Shown here: positions 1 through 8,454 of the stretch, in pieces | How the letters are laid out: every line of letters starts with the position of its first letter | Numbering within the stretch: the stretch's first letter is position 1 | NCBI RefSeq assembly: GCF_001905465.1 | Contig: NZ_LISX01000002.1 | Location: 1 to 64,000, forward strand | Reading direction: 5' to 3' | DNA length: 64,000 bases | DNA from: Kitasatospora sp. CB01950 | GTDB taxonomy: Bacteria; Actinomycetota; Actinomycetes; Streptomycetales; Streptomycetaceae | Translations under genes and position numbers: made by a program | Notes under the pieces: model-generated | Database searches by the model: none | The model's input: only the letters and a program-made list of their open reading frames with translations | Told to the model about the DNA's origin: nothing

Positions 1-42
1 ACCGTCCTGCCCCAACTCACCAGCAAGGTCAAGGCGGGCTGA
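1..42 (+). CDS. C-terminal end of an unidentified protein (5' cut by window)
   Basis: The first 13 codons in frame 1 read TVLPQLTSKVKAG and end at TGA 40-42. A strong hairpin follows 20 bp later, as expected for the end of a transcription unit. Too little is present to name the product. Confidence 0.5.
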   Translation, partial: TVLPQLTSKVKAG

Positions 43-61
43 CGGCCCCACCGCCACCGCC

Positions 62-98
62 CCGGAAGGGCGCGACCATCACGGTCGCGCCCTTCCGG
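62..98. terminator. Intrinsic hairpin terminator
   Basis: A 16-bp perfect inverted repeat (62-77 and 83-98) with a 5-base loop lies 20 bp after the stop at 42. The stem is GC-rich and there is no clear T-run, which is usual for actinomycete terminators. Confidence 0.75.
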
Positions 99-178
99 CG
101 TTTCCGGCTTCCAACGCTTTCGGCTTCCGGCATTCTCGGCTTCCGACGGGCCGCGGTTGCGCCTCCCCCACCAACATC

Positions 179-215
179 GTCTACAGTCGCGTAGACGGTC
201 TACTCGCATGTAGAC
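179..215. promoter_or_regulatory. Two tandem 18-bp palindromes, probable operator pair
   Basis: GTCTAC-N6-GTAGAC occurs twice, at 179-196 and 198-215, with different 6-base spacers and centres 19 bp apart. The second copy ends 24 bp before the GTG of the DedA gene. Identical half-sites with variable cores suggest a dimeric repressor binding as a pair across the promoter. No cognate regulator is next to it. Confidence 0.6.
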
Positions 216-239
216 ACCGAGCGCCCCGGAGGCCACGCC

Positions 240-881
240 GTGTACGCCCACTCCGTCCTGCTGGCGGTCAACCCGCTCGACGCATCCTCGCTGCTGGCGG
301 CCTTCGGCGCGCTCGGCATCGCCGCCGTGCTGTTCGCCGAGACGGGCCTGCTGATCGGCTTCTTCCTGCCGGGCGACTCCCTGCTGTTCACCGCCGGCCT
401 GCTCTGCACGCCCGGCCTGCACTCCGGCCCGCACCTGAGCCTGCCGCAGGTCCTGGTCGCCGCCGTGATCGGCGCCCTCGCCGGGGCCCAGGTCGGCCAC
501 CTGCTCGGCCGCAAGGGCGGCCGCGCCCTGCTGGAACGTTCCCGCAACCGCCGCCTGCACGAGGGCGCCCAGCGCGCCGAGGAGCTGCTCACCCGCTACG
601 GCCACGCCAAGGCGATCACGCTGGCCCGCTTCGTCCCCGTGGTGCGCACCGTCCTCAACCCGCTGGCCGGCGCCCTCGGCGTCCCCACCCGCACCTTCGC
701 GCTCTGGCAGACCGTCGGCGGCCTCGTCTGGACCGTCGGCCTGATCCTCGGCGGCTACGCGCTCGGCTCCACCATCCCCAACGTCGACCACTACCTGCTC
801 CCCGCCATCGCGGTGATCGTCGTGGTCTCCCTGCTCCCGCTCGCCCTCGAATTCCGCCGCTCCCGCACCGCCCGCGGCTGA
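240..881 (+). CDS. DedA/SNARE-associated family membrane protein
   Basis: This is an integral membrane protein of 213 residues, the normal length for DedA-family proteins, which are thought to act as lipid transporters or scramblases and support envelope homeostasis. Residues 35-65 carry the acidic motif seen as FAETGLLIGFFLPGDSLL, and residues about 110-150 carry the second half-motif with RFVPVVRTVLNPLAGA, both diagnostic of the family. Further hydrophobic segments lie near residues 75-90, 155-180 and 185-205. The GTG start is preceded by GGAGG at 227-231, 8 bp away. It is a single-gene unit behind two perfect palindromes and ends before a hairpin at 906. Confidence 0.92.
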   Translation: MYAHSVLLAVNPLDASSLLAAFGALGIAAVLFAETGLLIGFFLPGDSLLFTAGLLCTPGLHSGPHLSLPQVLVAAVIGALAGAQVGHLLGRKGGRALLERSRNRRLHEGAQRAEELLTRYGHAKAITLARFVPVVRTVLNPLAGALGVPTRTFALWQTVGGLVWTVGLILGGYALGSTIPNVDHYLLPAIAVIVVVSLLPLALEFRRSRTARG

Positions 882-905
882 CCGCCGCCGACACACGCCA
901 ACGCG

Positions 906-945
906 CCACCGCCCGCCGCCGACCGATGTCGACGGCGGGCGGTGG
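906..945. terminator. Bidirectional hairpin between convergent genes
   Basis: A 13-bp perfect stem (906-918 with 933-945) sits between the DedA stop at 881 and the stop of the reductase-like gene at 1002, so it can end both transcripts. Confidence 0.75.
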
Positions 946-1001
946 CATGCTGCCCGGCCGATCGGCCGCTCCGCCGCGCGGCGGACCGCTCGGCGGGCCA
1001 C

Positions 1002-1574
1002 TCAACGGACGACGTCGAAGACCTGCTTCTGCACGCCGTTGCGGTAGACCTCGTGCTCGACCAGCGCCAGCTTCTGGGCGTCCTTGTCGGTGGCGCTGAA
1101 CAGCCGCTTGCCGGCGCCGAGCAGCAGCGGGAAGACCAGCAGGTGGTACCGGTCGATCAGCCCGGCGTCGGACAGGCCCTGGTTCAGGGTGGCGCTGCCG
1201 TGCACGATGATCGGACCGCCCTCGGTCTCCTTCAGCGCGGCGACCTCGTCCAGCGAGCGCAGGATGCTGGTCTCGCCCCAGTTGGTGACCAGCTGGTCCT
1301 CGCCGAGGGTGGTCGACACGACGTACTTCGGCAGCGTCCGGTAGCGCGCGAACTCCGCCATCTCCGGCCAGACCGGGCTGAACGCCTCGTAGCTGACCCG
1401 GCCCATCAGGATCGCGTCGGACTCCTCCTGCTCCCGCGCCTTGAGCTCGAACGCCTCGGGGAGGAACTCGATGTCCTTGAACGTCCAGCCGGCGTTGCGG
1501 TAGCCGGGCTCTCCGCCCGGGGCCTCCACGACGCCGTCGAGCGAGATGAAAGCCGTGCTGATCAGGGTGCGCAT
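1002..1574 (-). CDS. Dihydrofolate reductase-like (RibD C-terminal domain) family protein
   Basis: The 190-residue protein has the RibD C-terminal/DHFR-like fold, a soluble NADPH-binding domain. The N-terminus contains the typical TAFISLDGVVEAPG strand-loop, followed by ILMGRVSYEAF near residue 70 and IIVHGSATLNQGL near residue 125. Stand-alone members are common in actinomycetes and their substrates are mostly unknown; a role in folate synthesis should not be assumed. The ATG at 1574 has GGAGAG about 8 bp upstream. It is the last gene of a leftward operon with the SRPBCC and ArsR genes, 33 bp after the SRPBCC stop. Confidence 0.9.
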   Translation of the reverse strand: MRTLISTAFISLDGVVEAPGGEPGYRNAGWTFKDIEFLPEAFELKAREQEESDAILMGRVSYEAFSPVWPEMAEFARYRTLPKYVVSTTLGEDQLVTNWGETSILRSLDEVAALKETEGGPIIVHGSATLNQGLSDAGLIDRYHLLVFPLLLGAGKRLFSATDKDAQKLALVEHEVYRNGVQKQVFDVVR

Positions 1575-1607
1575 GATGGTGCTCTCCTTCGTCGTCGTAC
1601 AGGTGCT

Positions 1608-2363
1608 TCAGTGCCCGGTGCGCCCGGGTGCCGCCAGGACGTCGGTCAGCCAGCGCTGCCACCCGGCCTCCGCCGCGGCGGAGGCCACGCCCCCGTCGAA
1701 GAGGTGGTGGAACATCAGCACCGGGCCGCCGCCGTGGTGGAAGGTGTAGAGCCCGTCGGCGGTGCGGATCTCGAACCGCTCCTCGTCGGACCACGTCAAC
1801 TCGCCGTCCAGCGGCGGCAGTCCGGCCGGCTCGACGTGTGCCCGGTCACCGACGGCGGCGGCGGTCGGCAGTGACAGGGCGCGGGCGAGCGCGGACCGTG
1901 CGGGCTGCCCGGCGGCCTGCGCCACGGCGAAGACCGGACGTCCGGTGCGGCCGGGGAAGTGCGCCAGGTACTCGCGCAGCGTGTGCAGGTGGAACGGCCA
2001 GCCGCGGCGCAGCGCGTCGTACTCGTCCTGCCAGTCGTCGCCGAGCATGCCGCTGTGGACGACGCGCAGCACGGTGCTGCCCCCCTCGCGCCCCTCGATG
2101 AGGTACTCGAAGGCCATGAACCGGCCGTCGTCGGCGGTGCCCGTCCGGGTGGCGAAGCGCTTGGCGGGCTCGTAGGCGGTGATCACCGCCTCCTCGCGGT
2201 GGCCGCCGACGTCCATCGCGGCGATGCCGCCTTCGCGGGGTTCGACCTCGTTGCGGCCCATGAACCAGGACTCGATGCCGGGCCCGGTGGCGATCGCCTC
2301 CCAGACCTGTTCCGGGTCTGCGGGCAGGACGATCTCCTGCTCGATCTCGAAGGGATGCGTCAT
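1608..2363 (-). CDS. SRPBCC (AHSA1-like START) domain protein
   Basis: This 251-residue protein has an AHSA1/polyketide-cyclase-type hydrophobic pocket domain in residues 1-150: FEIEQEIVLPADPEQVWEAI at the N-terminus, then PGIESWFMGRNEVEP and the closing helix with WQDEYDALRRGWPFHL. A second, weaker SRPBCC-like half follows. The ATG overlaps the ArsR stop by four bases (ATGA at 2360-2363), which sets the start and implies translational coupling. Pairs of ArsR and AHSA1 proteins are common in actinomycetes; the ligand is not known. Confidence 0.88.
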   Translation of the reverse strand: MTHPFEIEQEIVLPADPEQVWEAIATGPGIESWFMGRNEVEPREGGIAAMDVGGHREEAVITAYEPAKRFATRTGTADDGRFMAFEYLIEGREGGSTVLRVVHSGMLGDDWQDEYDALRRGWPFHLHTLREYLAHFPGRTGRPVFAVAQAAGQPARSALARALSLPTAAAVGDRAHVEPAGLPPLDGELTWSDEERFEIRTADGLYTFHHGGGPVLMFHHLFDGGVASAAAEAGWQRWLTDVLAAPGRTGH

Positions 2364-3052
2364 CGGGGGTTCTCCTGCGGTGCGTCGGGCCGGTCGGTGT
2401 CGGTGGCCGGGGCCGGGGCCGGGTCGGGGATCTGGTGCAGGCCGACGACCACCCGGTGCCTTCGGCCCTGCCGCGCGGTCTCGTCGTGGTAGCGGCCGAC
2501 CAGGCCGGCCACGGCCTGGGAGAGTTCCTCGGCGAACGCCGCCCGGTCCGCTGCGGAGGCGAACCGCACCTCGGCGTCGATGCCGAAGCTCGCCACCCGC
2601 TGGCCGGCCCGGGCCGCGCCGGTCAGCAGCGATCCGACCTCCTGCACCAGGCGGGCCCCGAGCGCCAGCAGCCAGCGGGCCGAGAGCCGGTCGGGCGACC
2701 GGTCCGGATCCGGGCTGACGGCGGCCAGCGCGCTCGGCGAGATCACGTACGAGGCGGCCGTGGCGCGGTACACCCGCTCGGTGACGTTGCCCTTCCGCCG
2801 TTCCTCGGCCAGCTCGACCAGGCCGTGCCGCTCCAGCTCCTTCAGGTGGTAGTTCACCTTCTGCCGGGGCAGCCCCAGCCGGCCCGCCAGCATGGCGGCG
2901 GAGCCGGGCTCCGCGAGGGCGGCGAGGATCCGCGACCGTATCGGGTCGAGCGAGGCCTCGGCCGCGGCGGCCTCCTCGATCACTGCGACATCCAGCACCT
3001 CTCCACCCTCCGTTCCCGGCGCCCCGGCGGCTTCCGGGGACGACTCCAGCAT
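2360..3052 (-). CDS. ArsR-type winged-helix regulator
   Basis: This protein of about 230 residues has a winged helix at residues 20-100: LDPIRSRILAALAEPGSAAM, then LPRQKVNYHLKELERHGLV, a recognition helix typical of the ArsR/HTH_20 group. I see no cysteine metal site, so a non-metal ligand or a house-keeping repressor role is likely. I chose the ATG at 3052 rather than an in-frame start further upstream because the latter would run through the operator-like palindrome at 3077-3092. First gene of the ArsR-SRPBCC-DHFR-like operon, and probably autoregulated. Confidence 0.85.
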   Translation of the reverse strand: MLESSPEAAGAPGTEGGEVLDVAVIEEAAAAEASLDPIRSRILAALAEPGSAAMLAGRLGLPRQKVNYHLKELERHGLVELAEERRKGNVTERVYRATAASYVISPSALAAVSPDPDRSPDRLSARWLLALGARLVQEVGSLLTGAARAGQRVASFGIDAEVRFASAADRAAFAEELSQAVAGLVGRYHDETARQGRRHRVVVGLHQIPDPAPAPATDTDRPDAPQENPR

Positions 3053-3076
3053 CGCGCCGACCGGAAAACCTGTCAA

Positions 3077-3092
3077 GACAAAAAAATTTGTC
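3077..3092. promoter_or_regulatory. Palindromic operator upstream of the ArsR gene
   Basis: GACAAA-N4-TTTGTC is a perfect interrupted palindrome, unusually AT-rich for this DNA, 25 bp upstream of the chosen ArsR start. A second short palindrome (TGTC-AA-GACA, 3071-3080) overlaps it. An autoregulatory site is the simplest reading. Confidence 0.55.
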
Positions 3093-3379
3093 GGTGGCTG
3101 CGGCAGCAGAATCCGGCAGCGGCGGCAAAATCCGCTGTGCCCAGCGGCTTCCGCGCCGCCCACTTCGGTCCGGCCCTCCGCCTCACCCACGCGGCACTCG
3201 CCCCGAACACCCCCGAACTCCCCCGAACTCCCCCGGCACCCCCGGCACCCCCGACACCCCCGACGACCTCGGTGAACGGATACGTCAGTGCGGTGCGTGG
3301 CAGCGCCGCGGGGCCTGAACGGCCCCGCCCGGCCGGGCTATGAACACCCACCGACCGACGAGTTCAGGGGGGAACCAGC

Positions 3380-4198
3380 ATGCCGTCCACCACGAGATTC
3401 GACGCCAACGAACGCACGGCCTGGGCCGGGCGGGCCGACGCCTACGCCGCGACGTTCGGGCGGCTGTGCGCCCACACCGTGCCGGAACTCCTGGACGCCG
3501 CAGGGGTGTTCGGCGCGGGCACCCGTCTGCTGGACGTGGGCACCGGCCCGGGCACGGTCGCGGCGGCGGCGCACGCCCGCGGCGCGGAGGTGACCGCGGT
3601 GGACGCCGAGCCGAGCATGGTCCAGCTCGCCCGCCGGGCCGTCCCGTCCGCCCGGATCGAACTCGCAGCGCTGCCTGAACTCCCGTTCCCGGACGCCGAG
3701 TTCGACGCGGTGGTCGCCAACTTCGTGCTCAACCACGTCGGCCGCCCGCTACTCGCCCTGGCCGAACTCCGCCGGGTGCTGCGCCCCGGCGGCCGCCTCG
3801 CCGTGACCATCTGGTCCGGCACCCCGGGCCCGGGCCAGACGCTGATCCCGCAGGCCCTCCAGGCCGCCGGCGCGGTCCGTCCGCCGCACCTGGGGCCGCT
3901 CGACCCGGCCGATGACTTCCCCCGCACCCCGGACGGCCTGGCCGCCCTCCTCACCGCCGCCGGCCTGCAGGACGCCGCCTGCCGCACCCTCTCCTGGGAC
4001 CATCGCACCACCGCCGAGGACTGGTGGGCAGGCCCGGCCTCCGGCGTCGCCACCATCGGCCTGACCCTGCTCGCCCAGACCCCCGAGACCCGCAACGAGG
4101 CCCGCCGCCACTACGACCGCCTCGCCACCACCTTCCGCACCCCGAACGGCACCCTGGCCCTCCCCCACACCGCCCTACTCGCCACCGCCACCCGCTGA
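3380..4198 (+). CDS. Class I SAM-dependent methyltransferase
   Basis: The 272-residue protein is a Methyltransf_11-type enzyme. Motif I (LLDVGTGPGTVAAAA) is at about residue 50, the acidic residue after strand 2 (VTAVDAEPSMV) near 75, and FDAVVANFVLNHV near 110 corresponds to motif IV. After LRPGGRLAVTIW the C-terminal cap domain is variable, so the acceptor cannot be predicted. The ATG follows a GGGGGGAA ribosome site. It is divergent from the ArsR operon and appears monocistronic. Confidence 0.9.
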   Translation: MPSTTRFDANERTAWAGRADAYAATFGRLCAHTVPELLDAAGVFGAGTRLLDVGTGPGTVAAAAHARGAEVTAVDAEPSMVQLARRAVPSARIELAALPELPFPDAEFDAVVANFVLNHVGRPLLALAELRRVLRPGGRLAVTIWSGTPGPGQTLIPQALQAAGAVRPPHLGPLDPADDFPRTPDGLAALLTAAGLQDAACRTLSWDHRTTAEDWWAGPASGVATIGLTLLAQTPETRNEARRHYDRLATTFRTPNGTLALPHTALLATATR

Positions 4199-4340
4199 CC
4201 CCGGCCCCCGGCCCCCGGCGTGTGCGACATCCCGCGAGTTCTACTGAGTTCCTCTGAGTGACCGAGGCCGCGACCAGGGCTTCTTCCTCGGCAAACCCGT
4301 CCCGTCGTCTGCCTCCGCCGGACCCCGGCCGAGCTGGTTC

Positions 4341-4391
4341 GGACAGGACCAGCTCGCGTCGCTGGGCCTCGTCCTCAACGCCCTGGTGCTC
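4341..4391 (+). pseudogene. Short remnant resembling the C-terminus of a Tn3-family transposase
   Basis: In one frame the DNA encodes GQDQLASLGLVLNALVL and then TGA at 4392. From memory, this resembles the conserved EGQEDQLGALGLVLNAVVLW stretch near the C-terminus of actinomycete Tn3-family transposases. Nothing upstream or downstream extends the match convincingly and I see no terminal inverted repeats, so only a scar is left. The rest of 4199-4660 contains no gene I can support. Confidence 0.45.
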
Positions 4392-4660
4392 TGACGACCG
4401 ATGGATCCGACAGCGCGCTGTGCAGCCGGCGGCGAGCCCGTGGGCCGGCCCATTCGCCGGGATCAGGAGGAGAGGGCCCTCGATCTGCGGTGCCATACAG
4501 TAACGGGCATGTCTTTCCCGGCAGTTCTCTCGCCTCCCGTCCGCTGAGGCGGGTCGCCATCGACACCGGCGCGTAGGTAGGCCAACGGCCGCGACGCGCT
4601 GATTGGTTGTGCCCGCAGACGCGAGACCACGGCCATCTGCTCCGTCTGGAGATTCCTTCC

Positions 4661-5641
4661 GTGTCGAAAACTGCTGCTGCAATTCCACCCGCCCCTGTGT
4701 CGGCGCACCGATCTGTGCGCCGCGGCCTTGCCTACCTGGCATTCGCCGGCATCACCTGGGGCACCACCGGGGCCGCCGTGGACATCGTCTACCGGTCCAG
4801 CGACTTCGGGCCCATGGCCGTCTCGTTCTGGCGCTTCCTGACCGGCGTGGCGCTGCTGCTCGCGGCCCAGGCTTTCCGTCCTGGCCGCAAGACGTCGCGG
4901 ACGTCGCGGCCGTCGCGGACGTCGCAGGCATTGGGCCGCCGGACCCTGCTGCTCGCGGGCACGGGCGTCGGTCTGGCGGTCTTCCAGACCGCCTACTTCG
5001 CCGCTGTGCAAGACACTGGCCTGGCGGTGGGCACCATCGTCGCGCTGGGGGCCGCCCCGGTTCTCACCGCCGCCGGCGGGCGCCTGTTCCTGGGTGAGCG
5101 CATCGGGCGTGCCGGGTTGCTCGCGGTCACCGGCGCGCCGGCGGGCCTTGCGATCCTGGTCCTGGGCAACCAGGCCGGTGTCGTCCATCCCGTCGGCGTG
5201 GGGATGGCGCTGCTGTCTGCCGCCGGGTACGCCGTCTCCAACCTCCTTGGCCGGTGGACGGGACGGCACGGTGCCGGCGAGGACCCCTACACCCTCACGG
5301 TGGGGTCGTTCGCCGTCGGCGCGGCCGTCATGGCGCCCTTCGCCTGGGGCGAGGGTCTCGTGCCGCACACCGCCCACCTGGGCCACGTCGTGCTGCTGAT
5401 GCTCTACGTCGCCGCCGTCACGACGGCGCTCGCCTATCCGCTGTACTTCGCCGGAGCGGGCGCTGTGCGGGCGGCCACAGCCTCGGTGGTGATGCTCATC
5501 GAGCCCGTCAGCGCGGCGGTACTCGCCGTACTGTTCCTCGGTGAACGGCTCACCGCGCCCACGGTCATCGGCACGGCGCTGATGCTCGCGGCCATCGCCG
5601 GCCTCGCGGTCGCCGAGTCACGACTGGCCGAGACGGGCTGA
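4661..5641 (+). CDS. EamA/DMT-family exporter
   Basis: This is a ten-helix drug/metabolite transporter-type permease with two EamA repeats, about residues 20-165 and 185-320 of 326. Repeat 1 opens with [20 protein letters not shown], and the second ends with [21 protein letters not shown], the family signature. I prefer the GTG at 4661, which has GGAG about 8 bp upstream, over an in-frame start at 4607 that has no ribosome site and a hydrophilic extension. Substrates in this family range from amino acids to drugs and cannot be read from the sequence. It lies just downstream of the Tn3-like scar. Confidence 0.9.
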   Translation: MSKTAAAIPPAPVSAHRSVRRGLAYLAFAGITWGTTGAAVDIVYRSSDFGPMAVSFWRFLTGVALLLAAQAFRPGRKTSRTSRPSRTSQALGRRTLLLAGTGVGLAVFQTAYFAAVQDTGLAVGTIVALGAAPVLTAAGGRLFLGERIGRAGLLAVTGAPAGLAILVLGNQAGVVHPVGVGMALLSAAGYAVSNLLGRWTGRHGAGEDPYTLTVGSFAVGAAVMAPFAWGEGLVPHTAHLGHVVLLMLYVAAVTTALAYPLYFAGAGAVRAATASVVMLIEPVSAAVLAVLFLGERLTAPTVIGTALMLAAIAGLAVAESRLAETG

Positions 5642-5773
5642 CCGGTCATGAGGTGACATGAGATGAGCGCGGTGCGCCCGGTCATGGCCCCGGCGCCGAC
5701 GACGCGAGCCCCACATCCGCCGAACAACCGGGCAACCGAACAACCGGGCAACCGGGCAGCCACCCAGCCACGC

Positions 5774-6784
5774 TCACGACGCCGGGACGCTGCCGCCCAG
5801 CAGTTCCTCGACCTCGCGACGCGGGGTGTCCGACCCACGCGGCCCGTAGCCGATCCGCAGCACCAACTGCACGGTGCCGACGCCGGATTCGGGGTTGCGC
5901 AGCCGCCACCGGGTGTCCGGCAGTTCGACGGCCTGGTGGAGCACGGAGACCCGGACGCCGTGCGCGGTCGCCACCAGCCAGACGCGTTCCATGGCCTGGC
6001 CGGCCCGCAGCCAGTCGGCCGGGGTGTCGCCGCGGGTGGAGATCGTCACCAACTGCGGGAGCGCTTCGAAGCGTTGCGAGCGGACCGGGCCGTGCCCGGT
6101 GAAGTCCCGTACGGGGACGCGGGCTTCGTGGTCCTGCGGCCCGAGCGCCGCCACCGGGATGCCGTCGGCGGAGGGTTCGCCGCGCAGCCAACTACCGGTC
6201 TCCGCAAGGCGGGCGGCGTCGGCGACGATGCGGGCCTCCGCCTCGGCGACCAGGGCCAGCACCCGGCGCGTCTCGGCCTCCTCCGGCGCGTCCAGAACGG
6301 CATCCTCGGCGGCGGCGGCCGCGATCAGCTCACCGACCACCGACTCGGGCACGTCCCGGTTGTTGAACGGTTCCCGGCTGGAGTGCCGAAGCGCGATCGC
6401 TCCCGCCAACTCGGCCGTCTCGTACGGGACTCCGCGCGGCCCGAAGTGCACCACCGCGACCGGGGAGTGCGCGTCGAACGGTCCGGGCAGCAGTTCCAGT
6501 TCGTCCACCGGAAGGCCCTGCCGGGCGGCCGCGACCCGCAGGTTGAACAGCGCCGCGCCGACCGACAGCAGCATGCCCCGGCCGTCCGGGTCGGCGACCG
6601 GGACGGCCCGGTCGGGGTCCGCGAACACCAGGACGCCGTGGCCGTCATCGGTCGCCCGGAACTGCCAGGGCTGGGAGTTGTGCAGCGAGGGCGCCGCGCC
6701 GGCCGCCGCCACCAGTACCCGTAGTTCCTGCACGCTCAGTGCCGCCCCCGGTCCGCCCCTCGTACCAGCCGTCGACTCGACCAT
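5774..6784 (-). CDS. Acg-like nitroreductase family protein
   Basis: At 336 residues it matches the actinobacterial Acg/nitroreductase-like group (the mycobacterial Rv2032/Acg type), flavin-fold proteins often induced by hypoxia or stress. The hallmark APSLHNSQPWQF is at residues 30-42, and LRHSSREPFNNRDVP near residue 135 is the second family motif. A mid-protein aromatic stretch and GVRVSVLHQAVELP near residue 275 complete the fold. In mycobacteria Acg is thought to sequester flavin rather than reduce nitro compounds, so enzymatic activity is not certain. Downstream DNA (5715-5770) carries short GGGCAACCGAACAACC-type repeats. Confidence 0.88.
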   Translation of the reverse strand: MVESTAGTRGGPGAALSVQELRVLVAAAGAAPSLHNSQPWQFRATDDGHGVLVFADPDRAVPVADPDGRGMLLSVGAALFNLRVAAARQGLPVDELELLPGPFDAHSPVAVVHFGPRGVPYETAELAGAIALRHSSREPFNNRDVPESVVGELIAAAAAEDAVLDAPEEAETRRVLALVAEAEARIVADAARLAETGSWLRGEPSADGIPVAALGPQDHEARVPVRDFTGHGPVRSQRFEALPQLVTISTRGDTPADWLRAGQAMERVWLVATAHGVRVSVLHQAVELPDTRWRLRNPESGVGTVQLVLRIGYGPRGSDTPRREVEELLGGSVPAS

Positions 6785-6975
6785 CGCGGATCACTCCTCG
6801 CCGCATCCATCGTCGCGTTGCACGTGTCCCTGGCTTGAGCGTGCGCCTCCGGCGGGCCGCTCCGGTAGGGCCCAAAGGCCCCCGCGGGGCGACCTCCGCC
6901 CCTTCCCCGCCACCGGAAAGCCGCCCGCAATGCCACCCGGAAGCCACCCGGAAAGCCGCGAACACGCCAGCGCAC

Positions 6976-8253
6976 TCACGCCGGGGCGGTACGCCGCACG
7001 AACACCTCCAGCCGGGCCGCCTCCAGCGCCGTCGCCACCGCACCCAGCAGCACCGCGTCCTCGCCGAGCGTGCTCGCCACCACCCTGGGCCGCAGCTCGC
7101 AGGTGCGGTGCAGGGCCTCCTCCAGCAGCGGCAACAGCAGGTCCGCGCTGCGGCCCAGCCCGCCGCCCAGCACGAGCAGCTCGGGGTCGGCGACGGCCGC
7201 CACCACGGCCACCGCGAAGGCGAGTTGCTGCGCCTGCCGGGATATCGCCTCCCGTGCGGCCCAATCGCCGGCCCGGGCCGCCGCGCACACCTCCTCGGCG
7301 GTGCCGACACTGGTCAGCCCGAGCCGCCACGCCTCGCCGACCACCGCGTCGGCCGCCACCACCTCCTCCAGCAGCACATCCTGACGAATCGTCAGATCGC
7401 CGACGGGTCTGGGAAGTTGCAGCGTCCCGATCTCGCCGGCCGCCCCGTGCGCACCGGTCCACAGCTCGCCGTCCCGCACCAGGCCCACCCCGACGCCCGT
7501 GCCGACCAGTAGGTACGCGAAGACCGAACTGCCCGCCCCCGCACCGTAGGTGTACTCGCCGAGGGCGGCCAGGTTTGCGTCGTTGGCGACCTGCACGGGC
7601 ATGCCGAGGCCGTCCTCGATCCGGTCGAACAGGCCCGGCCGGGCCCAGCCGGGCAGGTGTGCGGCGTGCCGCATCACCCGCCGCCGCTCGTCCCACACGC
7701 CGGGGCTGCCGATCACCGCCCGCACCACACCGCCCTCGACCGACCCGCAGCCCACACCCGGGCCACCGATGCCCCCACCGCCCTCGGCCAGCGCGGCGTC
7801 GGCGAGCGTCTCCCGGGCGGTGGCGACCAGCGCGTCCGCGACGCCCGGCCCGGTCCTGGCCCGGTTCGGGACGTCCCGGCGGGCCACCACCCGGCCCGCC
7901 AGGTCGGCGACGGCGACCCGCAGCCGGGCCCGGCCGACGTCCATCCCGAGCACGTACCCCGCGCCCGCGTCGGCCCGGTACAGCACAGCGGTGCGACCCC
8001 GGCAGGGGGCCAGCGTGCCCGCCTCCCGGACCAGCCCGGCCGTCTCCAGCGAGCCCAGCGCCGCGGACACCGTCGGCTTCGACAGGCCGGTGTCACGGGC
8101 GAGTTGGGCCCGCGAGGACGGGCCCCCGGTGCGCAGCAGTTCCAGCAGCAGCCACTCGTTGTTGCTGCGCAGCCGCTGCCGGTTCCACCGGGCCGGCTCG
8201 GGCGCCCGGCCGGCGGGCCTGTGCACGACGGGCATCGCCTGCGGGTGGGTCAC
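6976..8253 (-). CDS. ROK-family transcriptional repressor
   Basis: The 425-residue protein has an N-terminal winged helix at about residues 15-85 (LRSNNEWLLLELLRTGGPSSRAQLA and GLSKPTVSAALGSLE) followed by a ROK sugar-kinase fold. The ATP-loop-like GYVLGMDVGRARLRVAVADL is near residue 125 and a C-terminal ELLVLGGGLGRSADLLL near residue 350. The central zinc-binding Cys-rich motif of classical ROK kinases is not obvious, which favours a pure regulator. I chose the GTG at 8253 because GGAGAAGAGG lies immediately upstream; the longer in-frame extension is low-complexity. Divergent from the aldo/keto reductase at 8455, a plausible target. Confidence 0.88.
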   Translation of the reverse strand: MTHPQAMPVVHRPAGRAPEPARWNRQRLRSNNEWLLLELLRTGGPSSRAQLARDTGLSKPTVSAALGSLETAGLVREAGTLAPCRGRTAVLYRADAGAGYVLGMDVGRARLRVAVADLAGRVVARRDVPNRARTGPGVADALVATARETLADAALAEGGGGIGGPGVGCGSVEGGVVRAVIGSPGVWDERRRVMRHAAHLPGWARPGLFDRIEDGLGMPVQVANDANLAALGEYTYGAGAGSSVFAYLLVGTGVGVGLVRDGELWTGAHGAAGEIGTLQLPRPVGDLTIRQDVLLEEVVAADAVVGEAWRLGLTSVGTAEEVCAAARAGDWAAREAISRQAQQLAFAVAVVAAVADPELLVLGGGLGRSADLLLPLLEEALHRTCELRPRVVASTLGEDAVLLGAVATALEAARLEVFVRRTAPA

Positions 8254-8454
8254 GGTTCCTCTTCTCCGGTCGGGACAGTCCGCCCGCCCCGCCGGCAATA
8301 CCGTCACAGACTCACTGTCGTCCTCGTCCAGGTCGTCACTCCGCGCCGCCGTCGGGGTCGACGCCGGCACGCCCGCACGCACCGGCCCGCTCCCGGTTCC
8401 CGCGGCACGGCGATGGTACCCACCGGAGCCGTCGGCTGACGTACCGTACAGATC

